The notes below the pieces were generated by a model that was not told where the DNA came from, searched no databases, and worked only from the letters and a program-made list of their open reading frames with translations. A DNA stretch of 64,000 nucleotides from Pasteurella dagmatis. GTDB lineage: Bacteria > Pseudomonadota > Gammaproteobacteria > Enterobacterales > Pasteurellaceae. The stretch is taken from assembly GCF_900186835.1 (NCBI RefSeq), contig NZ_LT906448.1, forward strand, positions 1,409,501 to 1,473,500, in the 5' to 3' direction. Within the stretch, counting starts at the first letter, position 1. Every line of letters begins with the position of its first letter. Below, in pieces: positions 39,580-48,176 of this stretch. The position numbers were made by a program, and so were the translations under genes.

Positions 39580-40245
39580 TTATTGATCTAAACTAATTCG
39601 TAATGCTGCTGCCACTGCAAAAGGAGTGAGTGTCAATGCGCCCACCATCATTGCCCCCAAGATTGCTAACTGACCACTATAAGGCATATTCAAACTAGCA
39701 GCTTCCAACACAGAAGAAGAAAAAATTAAAACGGGAATAAATAACGGCACGACTAACAAACTTAATAATACTCCACCTTTGCGTATCCCTACTGTTAATG
39801 CAACACCGATAGCACCGATACAACTTAATACGGGCGTGCCGATTAATAAAGTTAATACTAACGCCCACCAAATATGCATTTCTAACGAGAGTAATAACGC
39901 TACAATCGGTGATAATAAAATTAGCGGTAATCCTGTTAATAACCAATGAGCAATCACTTTTGCTAATGCCGTCAACACTAATGGCTGCGCAGTTAACATT
40001 AATTGTTCTAAAGAGCCATCAATAAAATCATCACGAAATAAACGTTCAAAAGATAATAGCGCAGATAATAATGCAGCAACCCAAGCAATACCTGGTGCAA
40101 TACGTGATAATAATTTTGGCTCTGGACCTATCACCAATGGGAATAAGGTAATGACAATTAAAAAGAACCATAGCGGATTTAAAATTTCCGCTAACTTACG
40201 CATTGCAATTTGTAACTCTCGCTTTATGATTTCTAAAAAGATCAT
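39580..40245 (-). CDS. ccmB: CcmB, haem exporter membrane subunit
   Basis: The 221-residue protein has six membrane helices, with LLSFERLFRDDFIDGSLEQL in the cytoplasmic loop characteristic of CcmB. It forms the CcmABCD complex with the ATPase CcmA, 21 bases upstream. Confidence 0.96.
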   Translation of the reverse strand: MIFLEIIKRELQIAMRKLAEILNPLWFFLIVITLFPLVIGPEPKLLSRIAPGIAWVAALLSALLSFERLFRDDFIDGSLEQLMLTAQPLVLTALAKVIAHWLLTGLPLILLSPIVALLLSLEMHIWWALVLTLLIGTPVLSCIGAIGVALTVGIRKGGVLLSLLVVPLFIPVLIFSSSVLEAASLNMPYSGQLAILGAMMVGALTLTPFAVAAALRISLDQ

Positions 40246-40266
40246 TATCGTTCTATTCTATATTCG

Positions 40267-40914
40267 TTATTCTGTTTCAAAAAACTTGTAATTTTCTAAC
40301 CGCACTTTGCGCAAAATTGTGCTTTGAACATCTTGGTGGCTTGTGAAAATCACGATGCCACCTTTCTGAACGTGTTGCTCAAACAATGCGGTCAACACTT
40401 GAATACCTTTCTTATCAATAGCGGTAAAAGGCTCATCTAAAATCCACAAAGGTGCTTTTGATAACCATAAGCGAGCCAATGCAATACGGCGTTGTTGCCC
40501 TGCAGAAAGCTGTGCAGCTGGAATATCCTCACGACCAAGCAGACCAACGGTTTCTAGCACCTGCCAAAGCACCTCATCTCCTTGTTTACAAGCGCTAATA
40601 CGTTGATAAAATTTTAAGTTTTCCCAAGCTGTTAATTCTGGTTTTACACCAGAATGGTGACCTAAATACAGCAAATCATAATGATAATTCTCACGCTGTT
40701 TTACTACATTGATGCCATTCCAAGACACTTCACCAGATAACGCTTGTGCTAACCCAACAACAATACGTAATAAACTGGTTTTACCAATCCCATTATGCCC
40801 CTCAATCTGTACAAAATCGCCACTATTTACAGTTAAATTTAGCCCTGTAAATAATATTTTGTCACCTCGCTGACAAGCTAGCTGTTCTGTTTTTAATTGA
40901 TACGTTTTTTGCAT
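40267..40914 (-). CDS. ccmA: CcmA, ATPase of the haem exporter
   Basis: The 215-residue ABC ATPase has Walker [12 protein letters not shown] near residue 39, the signature [16 protein letters not shown] and Walker [16 protein letters not shown] hydrolysis releases haem-loaded CcmE. It is the first gene of the nine-gene ccm operon, behind a promoter with NarP- and FNR-like sites. An uptake signal is near its 3' end (40299-40307). Confidence 0.97.
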   Translation of the reverse strand: MQKTYQLKTEQLACQRGDKILFTGLNLTVNSGDFVQIEGHNGIGKTSLLRIVVGLAQALSGEVSWNGINVVKQRENYHYDLLYLGHHSGVKPELTAWENLKFYQRISACKQGDEVLWQVLETVGLLGREDIPAAQLSAGQQRRIALARLWLSKAPLWILDEPFTAIDKKGIQVLTALFEQHVQKGGIVIFTSHQDVQSTILRKVRLENYKFFETE

Positions 40915-40950
40915 AATTAATCAATTCCGCCTATTAATGGCTCGCATTCT

Positions 40951-40979
40951 ATCATACGCAAAGTACTTAGCGTAGTCAT
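40951..40979 (-). promoter_or_regulatory. Probable ccm operon promoter
   Basis: On the minus strand ATGACT (40979 to 40974), a 17-base spacer and TATGAT (40956 to 40951, 5 of 6 to TATAAT) form a sigma70-type promoter. The start point would be near 40944, about 30 bases before the ccmA ATG. Confidence 0.55.
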
Positions 40980-40995
40980 TGCGCTTGGAAAATAC

Positions 40996-41011
40996 TACCT
41001 CTTTAGAGGTG
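40996..41011. promoter_or_regulatory. NarP/NarL-like 7-2-7 site upstream of ccmA
   Basis: TACCTCT-TT-AGAGGTG: the left heptamer is a perfect TACYYMT and the right has one mismatch. Its centre is at about -59 from the proposed ccm start point. The right half is identical to that of the distal nrfA site. Confidence 0.55.
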
Positions 41012-41025
41012 TATGATAGGGTTTA

Positions 41026-41039
41026 TTGATTTAGAACAA
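41026..41039. promoter_or_regulatory. FNR-like box upstream of ccmA
   Basis: TTGATTTAGAACAA matches TTGATnnnnATCAA at 9 of 10 bases. It lies 29 bases upstream (centre to centre) of the NarP-like site, at about -88 from the proposed start, too far for direct class II activation. Confidence 0.45.
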
Positions 41040-41056
41040 AAGTTATGATTTATAAC

Positions 41057-41091
41057 AAAAAAATTGCCTATTTATTCAATAGGCAATTTTA
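41057..41091 (-). terminator. Terminator after the Kef-type antiporter gene
   Basis: AAAATTGCCTAT (41060-41071) and ATAGGCAATTTT (41079-41090) form a 12-bp stem. The minus strand continues with T residues. It lies 24 bases past the stop at 41115. Confidence 0.82.
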
Positions 41092-41114
41092 TTTATTCAG
41101 ACAAAATTGATTGA

Positions 41115-42938
41115 CTAATTGAGAGTCTCGTTGCTCACTTTATTTTTTTCTTCTTCGAGTAATATTTGTATCATTTCTGCAATTTTCTGGTCTTGTAACT
41201 TCCCTTCTTCTAGCATAGCCTCATTCGCAAAGAGTGATAATTCTGGATCATATAAACTCGCCATTTTCCCCATACCATTACGATCCATTCTAAAATAAAG
41301 CTCACCTACTTTCTCTGCAATTTCTTTTGGCATACCTAAATATTCTAATGTGCGTTTACCTGAACGTACTGCGGAATCAAAGGTTTCACGGATGATATCA
41401 TTTACGCCTTTACCATATAGCCTAAAAGTATGTACTCGATCATAAGAACGAACGACAAGTTTGATATTCGGATTAACTTCTTTTGCAAATTCTACAATTC
41501 GCAATGTTTGCTCGGGATTATCAATTGCAACAACTAATACTTTAGCATCTTCAATTCCTGCTTTTAACAAGAGTTCTGGACGACTTGCATCGCCAAAATA
41601 AGCTTTAATTCCATATTTATTAATACCGGAGATAGTTGTTTCATCCATATCAATAATTGTTACTTTATAACCACTAAACTGTAAAATACGGTTAATGACT
41701 TGCCCAAAACGCCCCATTCCAATTAATAATACTGAATGTTTCTCATCAACATTATCGGCTTCACGCAATGTTTTTACTTTAGGCTGTAAAAATTTTTGCT
41801 GTAATATTAGCAATAATGGTGTAATTGCCATCGAAAGTACAACAATTGTTGTCATATTCGCATTATCCACTTCATTCAATACGCCTTGCGAAGTTGCAGC
41901 AGAGTAAAGTACAAAGGCAAACTCACCACCTTGTGCCATTAAAAATGCACGATCAATTGCCTCTTGATGATCGCTCTTTGCGATACGGGCAACGCCATAA
42001 ATAGTCGCAAATTTGACGATCATTAAAACAACTACACCTAATAAGATCAGCAACCAATTATCTGCAACAACTGCCAAATCTAGAGCCATACCTACACCTA
42101 GGAAAAATAAACCTAGCAGTAACCCCCTGAAAGGCTCTACATCTGCTTCTAATTGATGACGGAAACTAGATTCAGATAACAATACACCTGCTAAAAAAGC
42201 CCCCATTGCCATGGAGAGTCCTCCCCACTCCATTAATAAGGCTGCCCCTAATACAACTAATAGGGCTGCAGCTGTCATTACTTCTCTTGCTTTATAACGC
42301 GCTAAAATTTTAAATAACGGATTTAACAGCCAACGCCCAATAGCAACTAAAATCACAATTGAAAGCAAAGAAATACCTATGCTTTGCCATAAAGGTTTAT
42401 CACTTTCAGTATGAATAGGAGAAAGAAAAGAAACAATTGCAAGTAATGGAACAATGAGTAAATCTTCAAATAATAATACGGAAACGATTTTCTGCCCGCT
42501 TGAAGTAGAAAGTTGATTACGTTCTGCTAATTCAGACATGACTATCGCTGTTGATGTCAACACAAAACCTGAAGCACTAACAAAAGAGATTGGCAATGAA
42601 AAACCAAATGCGACACCTACTCCCGTTAATAATGCCGCAGCCAAAATAACCTGTAAGCTACCTAAACCAAAAATTTGCTTGCGTAGATGCCATAAATGTG
42701 AAGGGTGCATCTCAAGCCCAATGACGAATAGAAAGATGACAACGCCTAATTCAGCGACATGTAAAATTGCTTGTGGATCCGTAAATAAACCAAAACCAAA
42801 TGGACCAATAATAAGCCCTGCTGCTAAATAACCTAATACAGATCCTAATCCTAAACGCTTAAATAAAGGTACTGCAATTACTGCCGCCCCTAATAATGCA
42901 ACGACTTGTACTAAGCTACTGGCTCCTTCAGCTGCCAT
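41115..42938 (-). CDS. Kef/YbaL-type monovalent cation:proton antiporter (CPA2)
   Basis: The 607-residue protein has about 12 membrane segments opening LGAAVIAVPLFKRLGLGSVLGYLAAGLIIGPFGFGLF, the CPA2 motif VIFLFVIGLEM, and a C-terminal RCK_N/TrkA_N domain with LLIGMGRFGQVINRILQFSGY. The family covers KefB, KefC and YbaL; KefB/C are glutathione-gated potassium efflux systems. I do not assign a symbol, because no ancillary KefF/KefG gene is adjacent. It appears to be monocistronic. Confidence 0.88.
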   Translation of the reverse strand: MAAEGASSLVQVVALLGAAVIAVPLFKRLGLGSVLGYLAAGLIIGPFGFGLFTDPQAILHVAELGVVIFLFVIGLEMHPSHLWHLRKQIFGLGSLQVILAAALLTGVGVAFGFSLPISFVSASGFVLTSTAIVMSELAERNQLSTSSGQKIVSVLLFEDLLIVPLLAIVSFLSPIHTESDKPLWQSIGISLLSIVILVAIGRWLLNPLFKILARYKAREVMTAAALLVVLGAALLMEWGGLSMAMGAFLAGVLLSESSFRHQLEADVEPFRGLLLGLFFLGVGMALDLAVVADNWLLILLGVVVLMIVKFATIYGVARIAKSDHQEAIDRAFLMAQGGEFAFVLYSAATSQGVLNEVDNANMTTIVVLSMAITPLLLILQQKFLQPKVKTLREADNVDEKHSVLLIGMGRFGQVINRILQFSGYKVTIIDMDETTISGINKYGIKAYFGDASRPELLLKAGIEDAKVLVVAIDNPEQTLRIVEFAKEVNPNIKLVVRSYDRVHTFRLYGKGVNDIIRETFDSAVRSGKRTLEYLGMPKEIAEKVGELYFRMDRNGMGKMASLYDPELSLFANEAMLEEGKLQDQKIAEMIQILLEEEKNKVSNETLN

Positions 42939-43304
42939 CTTTTTCTCCTACAATATATTCAATAAAAAGTGTGCGTATTCTAGCTTTTTTACTAAAAAAA
43001 TGCACATAAACATTAAATAGACGAAATAAACTAGCTAAAAATAGACCGCACTTTTCTCACAAAATAAACACTGATTCTAGTATTAAAAACAAGCAAATAT
43101 CCCTTAGTTATAAAGGTATTTTTATGCTTACTATATAATATGCATTATATTAAAAATGTATCTATCTATGTGATTTTGTGTCGATATGTTAAATTAATCA
43201 TTGTTCATCACTTACTAACTCTTTCTCTCGATATATTGTATCAAAGGTAAGGATTACAAAATATGAACACCTAAAATTTAACCTCTGAATTTAAGGAAGA
43301 AATC
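42939..43304. other. Spacer upstream of the FMN reductase gene
   Basis: No gene is seen. It holds an uptake signal (43045-43053), a 7-4-7 palindrome ATATAAT-ATGC-ATTATAT (43133-43150) that could be an operator, and a three-codon frame ATG AAC ACC TAA (43263-43274) after AAGGTAAGGA, which is too short to call a gene. A ribosome site AAGGAAGAAATC precedes the next ATG. Confidence 0.4.
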
Positions 43305-43835
43305 ATGAAAGTTGCATTAGTATTAGGCAGCATTAGTCAAAAATCGATGACACATAAGATTGCACAATTTATGGTGGAGCAATTCCCAGAAGATATACAA
43401 TATGATGTTGTACAAATTCAGGATCTACCTCTTTATACACAAGATCTTGACAGTATCACTGTCCCTGCTTATGAGCGTGTACGTGAACAATTAAAAACAG
43501 CAGATGCCGTATTAATCGTCACACCTGAACATAACCGTAGCGTACCTGCTGCTCTCAAAAACTTACTTGATATTGGCAGCAGACCATCTGGACAAAATGT
43601 ATGGGCGGGCAAAAAAGTTGCTGTTGCAACTGCCTCTCCCGGCTCATACGGCGGTATCAACTCAGGCTTACATACACGTCAAATCCTTCAGGCACTAGGC
43701 AGTAATGTACTGAGTGCAGAAGTCTACTTAAGCCAAGCACATACTGCATTGAGTGAAGAGGGAAAAGTTATAAATGAACGTACAGCTGGATTCTTAGGGA
43801 AATTTGCCGCTAATTTTGTCACTTTCATAAAATAA
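43305..43835 (+). CDS. NADPH-dependent FMN reductase / quinone reductase family
   Basis: The 176-residue flavodoxin-fold protein shows the phosphate loop LVLGSISQKSMTHKIA near the start, the FMN-contact sequence IVTPEHNRSVPAALKNLLD and ATASPGSYGG, as in ChrR, YieF and azoreductase-like enzymes. The likely role is two-electron reduction of quinones or xenobiotics. It lies 12 bases upstream of the pirin-like gene and is probably co-transcribed with it. Confidence 0.85.
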   Translation: MKVALVLGSISQKSMTHKIAQFMVEQFPEDIQYDVVQIQDLPLYTQDLDSITVPAYERVREQLKTADAVLIVTPEHNRSVPAALKNLLDIGSRPSGQNVWAGKKVAVATASPGSYGGINSGLHTRQILQALGSNVLSAEVYLSQAHTALSEEGKVINERTAGFLGKFAANFVTFIK

Positions 43836-43847
43836 GGAGATTTGTTC

Positions 43848-44744
43848 ATGAGTATTGATAAGTTTACAGCACTGACGAAAGATGTTGGTGGAATCCCTGT
43901 TGCTCGACTTTTACCTAAATCAAGCAAAAAAACAATTGGTGCATGGTGTTTTTTAGATCATGCTGGTCCTGCTGAATTTTCACAAGAATCAGATGGTTTA
44001 CAAGTTGGCTCACATCCTCATACAAACCTACAAACGTTTACATGGATGCTCTCGGGGGAGGTATGGCATCAGGATAGTTTAGGCTTTCGTCAATTAATTC
44101 GCCCTAAACAAGTCAATTTAATGACGGCAGGAACAAACAATTATGGTATTTGCCATACAGAGCAAACACCGGAAAACGTCAAAGATTTGCACGCTGTGCA
44201 ACTTTGGATTGCATTACCAATGAATAAAGAGATTAAGCCTAATTTTGAACATTATCCGACTCTGCCAGAGTGGTCTGAAGAGGGCATTAATTTTATCTTA
44301 ACAACAGGTAGCTTTGCTGGTCATACGGCACCCACAACGCAATTTAGCCCATTATTAGGCTTAGATGTACAGTTTACTAAAAAGACCTCGCTGACAGTAA
44401 AAGTAGAAAATGGTTGGGAATATGGCGCGCTAGTGATTGGCGGTACATTACGTGTTAATGGTGAAGAATACCAACAAGATGAACTAGCTGTATTAACTGC
44501 TTGTGATGAACATGGGACATTTACTTTAGAAGGGGAAGAAGGCTGCCATCTCATGTTATTAGGAGGGGAACCGCTCCCACATCCCACTGTGATTTGGTGG
44601 AATTTTGTTGCGGACAAAGCAGAAACCTTAAAACAAGCGGTAGAAGACTGGAATAACAACCATCCTCGATTTGGCCATATTAATCTTGAAGGCACAAAAC
44701 TTAAACGATTAATTGCTCCTAGAGTACCTGAAAAATTAAAATAA
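43848..44744 (+). CDS. Pirin family protein
   Basis: The 298-residue protein has two cupin domains. The first carries the metal ligands in VGSHPHTNLQTFTWM and GEVWHQDSLG, with ICHTEQTPEN completing the His3-Glu site. Bacterial pirins such as YhhW act as quercetin dioxygenases in vitro; physiological roles are unclear. The ATG at 43848 follows AAGGAGATTTGTTC; a TTG two codons earlier is rejected. Pairing with an FMN reductase suggests redox or quinone-related stress work. It ends at a strong bidirectional terminator. Confidence 0.88.
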   Translation: MSIDKFTALTKDVGGIPVARLLPKSSKKTIGAWCFLDHAGPAEFSQESDGLQVGSHPHTNLQTFTWMLSGEVWHQDSLGFRQLIRPKQVNLMTAGTNNYGICHTEQTPENVKDLHAVQLWIALPMNKEIKPNFEHYPTLPEWSEEGINFILTTGSFAGHTAPTTQFSPLLGLDVQFTKKTSLTVKVENGWEYGALVIGGTLRVNGEEYQQDELAVLTACDEHGTFTLEGEEGCHLMLLGGEPLPHPTVIWWNFVADKAETLKQAVEDWNNNHPRFGHINLEGTKLKRLIAPRVPEKLK

Positions 44745-44807
44745 CAAAAAAATCGTACTGCTAATATCCTAAAGTGCGGTCCGTTTAAAACACATTTTAT
44801 CAGTAAG

Positions 44808-44842
44808 AAAAAAGTGAAAAATAGCTTATTTTTCACTTTTTT
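44808..44842. terminator. Bidirectional terminator between the pirin gene and treC
   Basis: AAAAAAGTGAAAAATA (44808-44823) and its exact complement (44827-44842) form a 16-bp stem with a 3-base loop and A/T tracts at the base on both sides. Confidence 0.9.
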
Positions 44843-44852
44843 ATTTCTTTAA

Positions 44853-46493
44853 TTATTGATAAAGATAGACTGCTTGGTAAGGCATTAACGTAACTTTGCT
44901 AGTTTCAATTCTATAGTCTCCATAATTATTCATCAAACATATGACTTCCTTATGACACCACTCGGGAGGCAATTCAAATATCTGCTCTACCTCACTTAAA
45001 TTAGCCAATACAAGTAATTTTGCATCTAAAGTCTGGCGTTGATAACACCACAATAAAGGATGCTCAGGGGCTAAATCTTGATAATCACCTTCTGTTAAAA
45101 TTGGCAGTTTCTTACGTAATGCGATCAAGCTTTTGTAGGTATAAAACACTGAATTTTTGTCTGCCAGAGCAGATTTTGCATTGATTTTTAAATAGTTTTT
45201 TGCCACTTCAATCCAAGGCTCACCTGTTGTAAATCCAGCCTGTGCCGAGTCATCCCACTGCATTGGTGTTCGGCTATTATCACGAGATTTTTGTGCCAAA
45301 ATTTGCATAATCAATGTTTCATCAATGCCTTTTTTCTGTAATTCTGCATAAGCATTTAAACTTTCTACATCACGATATTGCTCAATAGTAGTGAAATTTG
45401 GATTTGTCATACCAAATTCTTCACCTTGATAAATATAAGGTGTTCCTTGCAAGCCGTGTAATAACATAGCTAGCATTTTTGCTGACTCTTGATGCCACTG
45501 TTCTTCATTGCCAAAGCGCGACACAATACGTGGTTGATCATGATTACACCAGAACAAGGCATTCCAAGCTTTGCCATACATACCTTGTTGCCAATAATTA
45601 AAAATAGATTTCAATTGTACATAATCAGGTTGAGCATAAGTCCATTTTTCCCCATCTGGATAATCGACTTTCAAATGATGAAAATTAAAAGTCATCGAGA
45701 GTTCTGTGCCTGCTAAATTGGCATATTTTTGACAGTTTTCTAAGGTTGTCGAAGACATCTCTCCAACCGTCATTAAGCCATAAGGAGTGAGTGCACGTTG
45801 ATTTAATAACTGTAGATATTGGTGAATTTTAGGTCCATCTGTATAAAAACGGCGACCATCCCCTTCGTAGTCATCTTCAAATTGTTCAGGTTTTGAAATT
45901 AAATTCACCACATCTAAGCGCAAGCCATCAATGCCTTTCTCAGCCCAGAATTTACAAATATCAAATAATTCTTCACGTAATTTCGGATTTTCCCAATTTA
46001 AATCCGCCTGCTCGGGGGCAAATAAATGCAAATAATATTTTTGCGCTTTGTCAGACCATTTCCATGCTGAACCGCCAAATTTTGACTTCCAATTGGTTGG
46101 ACTCTCACGCCAAATATAATAGTCGTGATATTCGCTATTTGGGTCCTCACCTTCAACAAACCAACGATGGAAAGTTGAGCTATGATTAAACACCATATCC
46201 ATCACAATTTTGATGCCACGTTGATGCGCTTGTGCAATTAACTGTTCAAAATCAGCCATACTGCCATAACTCGGATCTATATCACGATAATTAGCGATGT
46301 CATAACCATTATCAATTTGTGGCGAAACATACATCGGTGTAATCCAAAGCCCATCAACGCCCAATTCTTTTAAATAATCTAAACGCTTAATAATTCCCTG
46401 AATATCCCCAGTTCCACTTCCCGTTGTATCTTGGAAAGATTTTGGATAAATTTGGTAGATAACCCCATTTTGCCACCAATGTTTACTACTCAT
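44853..46493 (-). CDS. treC: Trehalose-6-phosphate hydrolase
   Basis: Cytoplasmic GH13 enzyme splitting trehalose 6-phosphate into glucose and glucose 6-phosphate. The 546-residue protein has WWQNGVIYQIYPKSFQDT, GLWITPMYVSPQIDNGYDIA, the catalytic nucleophile in GLRLDVVNLI, the acid/base in TVGEMSS and the third carboxylate in NHDQPRIVSRFG. Length matches E. coli TreC (551). It follows treB after 114 bases with an uptake signal but no terminator. Other GH13 oligo-glucosidases are similar, but the treR-treB context settles the substrate. Confidence 0.94.
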   Translation of the reverse strand: MSSKHWWQNGVIYQIYPKSFQDTTGSGTGDIQGIIKRLDYLKELGVDGLWITPMYVSPQIDNGYDIANYRDIDPSYGSMADFEQLIAQAHQRGIKIVMDMVFNHSSTFHRWFVEGEDPNSEYHDYYIWRESPTNWKSKFGGSAWKWSDKAQKYYLHLFAPEQADLNWENPKLREELFDICKFWAEKGIDGLRLDVVNLISKPEQFEDDYEGDGRRFYTDGPKIHQYLQLLNQRALTPYGLMTVGEMSSTTLENCQKYANLAGTELSMTFNFHHLKVDYPDGEKWTYAQPDYVQLKSIFNYWQQGMYGKAWNALFWCNHDQPRIVSRFGNEEQWHQESAKMLAMLLHGLQGTPYIYQGEEFGMTNPNFTTIEQYRDVESLNAYAELQKKGIDETLIMQILAQKSRDNSRTPMQWDDSAQAGFTTGEPWIEVAKNYLKINAKSALADKNSVFYTYKSLIALRKKLPILTEGDYQDLAPEHPLLWCYQRQTLDAKLLVLANLSEVEQIFELPPEWCHKEVICLMNNYGDYRIETSKVTLMPYQAVYLYQ

Positions 46494-46607
46494 ATTTTTT
46501 CCTTATCAACTCGTATTGCACTCAATTTTTATGCCTATTTAAAAAATCATAAAAAACAAACCGCACTTTTCTCACATCTGAAGATAAAGAGAAACTAAAA
46601 ATCGGCA

Positions 46608-48026
46608 TTAATTTAAAGTACCCGCTTTTTCTTTACGTTTGTAAACAAGAGTAGTGAGAATAAATGGTACGACAATCGCTGTTGCCATCGCTAAAGCATA
46701 GACTGCCCAATATTGATGTTGAATAGATAAAATTCCAGGTAAACCACCCACGCCAATACTGCTTGCTAATACACCAGCTAGACCACAAATTAAACCAGCA
46801 GCCGTAGAACCAATCATGGCGCAAAGCATTGGAAAACGATATTTTAAGTTAATCCCATACATAGCAGGTTCTGTTACGCCTAAATAAGCAGAGATTGCAG
46901 CGGGCACAGAAACCTCACGAGATTCTGCTGTTTTATTGACATAAATAATCGCTAATACAGCTGATGCTTGAGCAATGTTTGAGAGTGCAATTAAAGGCCA
47001 CACTGGCGTCCCCCCAATACTACCAATCATTTGGAAGTCGATAGCTAGTGTTGTTTGATGTACACCAGTTACAACTAATGGCGCATATAAGAAACCAAAT
47101 AACGCTGCGCCAATTGGGGCAAAATCACCCGTCATAGCGTGTTTCACAACAAAAGCGACACCATTACCAATTTCACGTCCGATTGGACCGATAATTGAAT
47201 GTGCAAGGAAAACCGCTAAGATAATAGAGACTACTGGCACAATCACTAAGTTCAAATAATTGGGTACAATTTTAGTTAAATACCGTTCGATAAATGACAA
47301 TGCTAGCCCAGCCATAATCGCTGGAATCACTTGAGCTTGGTATCCTACTTTTTCAATTGCCATGAATCCAAAATCCCATGCTTCAGGCAGTTGTGATCCT
47401 AATGCATAAGAATTCATTAATTGTGGTGAAACTAATGTGACCCCTAACACAATGCCTAAGATAGGCGATGTTCCCATTTTACGTGCGATAGACCAACAGA
47501 TACCTACTGGTAAAAAGTGGAAAATCGCCTCACCGATCAGCCATAAGAAACTGTGCATACTTGCCCAGAATGCGCTGATATCAACTAGTGTTTTAGTGCC
47601 ATCTTCAAACATTTTGATGTCACCAATCACATTACGGAAACCTAAAATCAAACCACCACTAATTAGTGCTGGTAGCAATGGAATAAAAATATCAGCTAAA
47701 TGAGAAATACTGCGTTCATACCATTTTTGATTTTGGCGTGCTGCTGCTTTGATTTGTTCTTTATCAGCATTAGCTAAGCCTGTCTTTTCAAGTAAAACTT
47801 TGTAATAATCACTAACTTCCTGACCAATCACCACTTGATATTGACCACCCGTTGCAAAACTGGCTTTAACCATTGGTAAACTTTTCAGCTTTTCATCATC
47901 AGCTTTTTTCTCATCGTTTAAGATAAAGCGTAAGCGAGTAATACAGTGGCTAACTGCTGCGATGTTTTTGCGTCCACCAACATATTCAATAATTTTATCT
48001 ACTGCATTTGGATCAATTTTTGCCAT
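46608..48026 (-). CDS. treB: PTS trehalose-specific EIIBC component
   Basis: Takes up trehalose and phosphorylates it to trehalose 6-phosphate. The 472-residue protein has an N-terminal IIB domain with the phosphorylated cysteine in VSHCITRLRF (Cys28) and a C-terminal IIC membrane domain opening LADIFIPLLPALISGGLILGF, with GVTEPAMYGINLKYRFPM. It has no IIA domain and must borrow one (in E. coli the glucose-type Crr). Length matches E. coli TreB (473). Its promoter has a TreR operator and a CRP-like site. Confidence 0.96.
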   Translation of the reverse strand: MAKIDPNAVDKIIEYVGGRKNIAAVSHCITRLRFILNDEKKADDEKLKSLPMVKASFATGGQYQVVIGQEVSDYYKVLLEKTGLANADKEQIKAAARQNQKWYERSISHLADIFIPLLPALISGGLILGFRNVIGDIKMFEDGTKTLVDISAFWASMHSFLWLIGEAIFHFLPVGICWSIARKMGTSPILGIVLGVTLVSPQLMNSYALGSQLPEAWDFGFMAIEKVGYQAQVIPAIMAGLALSFIERYLTKIVPNYLNLVIVPVVSIILAVFLAHSIIGPIGREIGNGVAFVVKHAMTGDFAPIGAALFGFLYAPLVVTGVHQTTLAIDFQMIGSIGGTPVWPLIALSNIAQASAVLAIIYVNKTAESREVSVPAAISAYLGVTEPAMYGINLKYRFPMLCAMIGSTAAGLICGLAGVLASSIGVGGLPGILSIQHQYWAVYALAMATAIVVPFILTTLVYKRKEKAGTLN

Positions 48027-48075
48027 AAGTAGCCTCTTTTACTTGATAATCGACAGGGGAAATAAATTATGGCTT

Positions 48076-48103
48076 ATTATAATTATGTTTATTATTCAAT
48101 CAA
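48076..48103 (-). promoter_or_regulatory. treBC promoter
   Basis: On the minus strand TTGATT (48103 to 48098), a 16-base spacer and a perfect TATAAT (48081 to 48076). The start point would be near 48069, giving a 43-base leader. The TreR operator begins at the -35 and the CRP-like site is at about -72. Confidence 0.7.
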
Positions 48104-48118
48104 TGGGAACGTTCCCAT
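48103..48118. promoter_or_regulatory. TreR operator
   Basis: ATGGGAACGTTCCCAT is a perfect 16-bp palindrome with the core GGGAACGTTCCC known for TreR in enterobacteria. It abuts the -35 of the treB promoter (centre about -41), a position where repressor blocks polymerase. Confidence 0.9.
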
Positions 48119-48133
48119 ATAAAGTGAATAAAA

Positions 48134-48149
48134 TGAGATCAAGATCACA
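48134..48149. promoter_or_regulatory. CRP-like site upstream of treB
   Basis: TGAGATCAAGATCACA matches TGTGAn6TCACA at 9 of 10 bases. Its centre is about -72 from the predicted start, close to the -71.5 helical position used at class I CRP promoters. Confidence 0.7.
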
Positions 48150-48176
48150 AATCCAATAAAAAGATAAATAAAGATA

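Noticed and set aside
43263-43274. Three-codon leader frame ATG AAC ACC TAA with an upstream AGG-like sequence
   Set aside because: It is too short to separate from chance, and no attenuator structure lies between it and the reductase gene.
44321-44836. 171-codon minus-strand ORF
   Set aside because: It is antisense to the pirin gene, rich in Ser, Pro and Asn as expected for a shadow frame, and crosses the bidirectional terminator.
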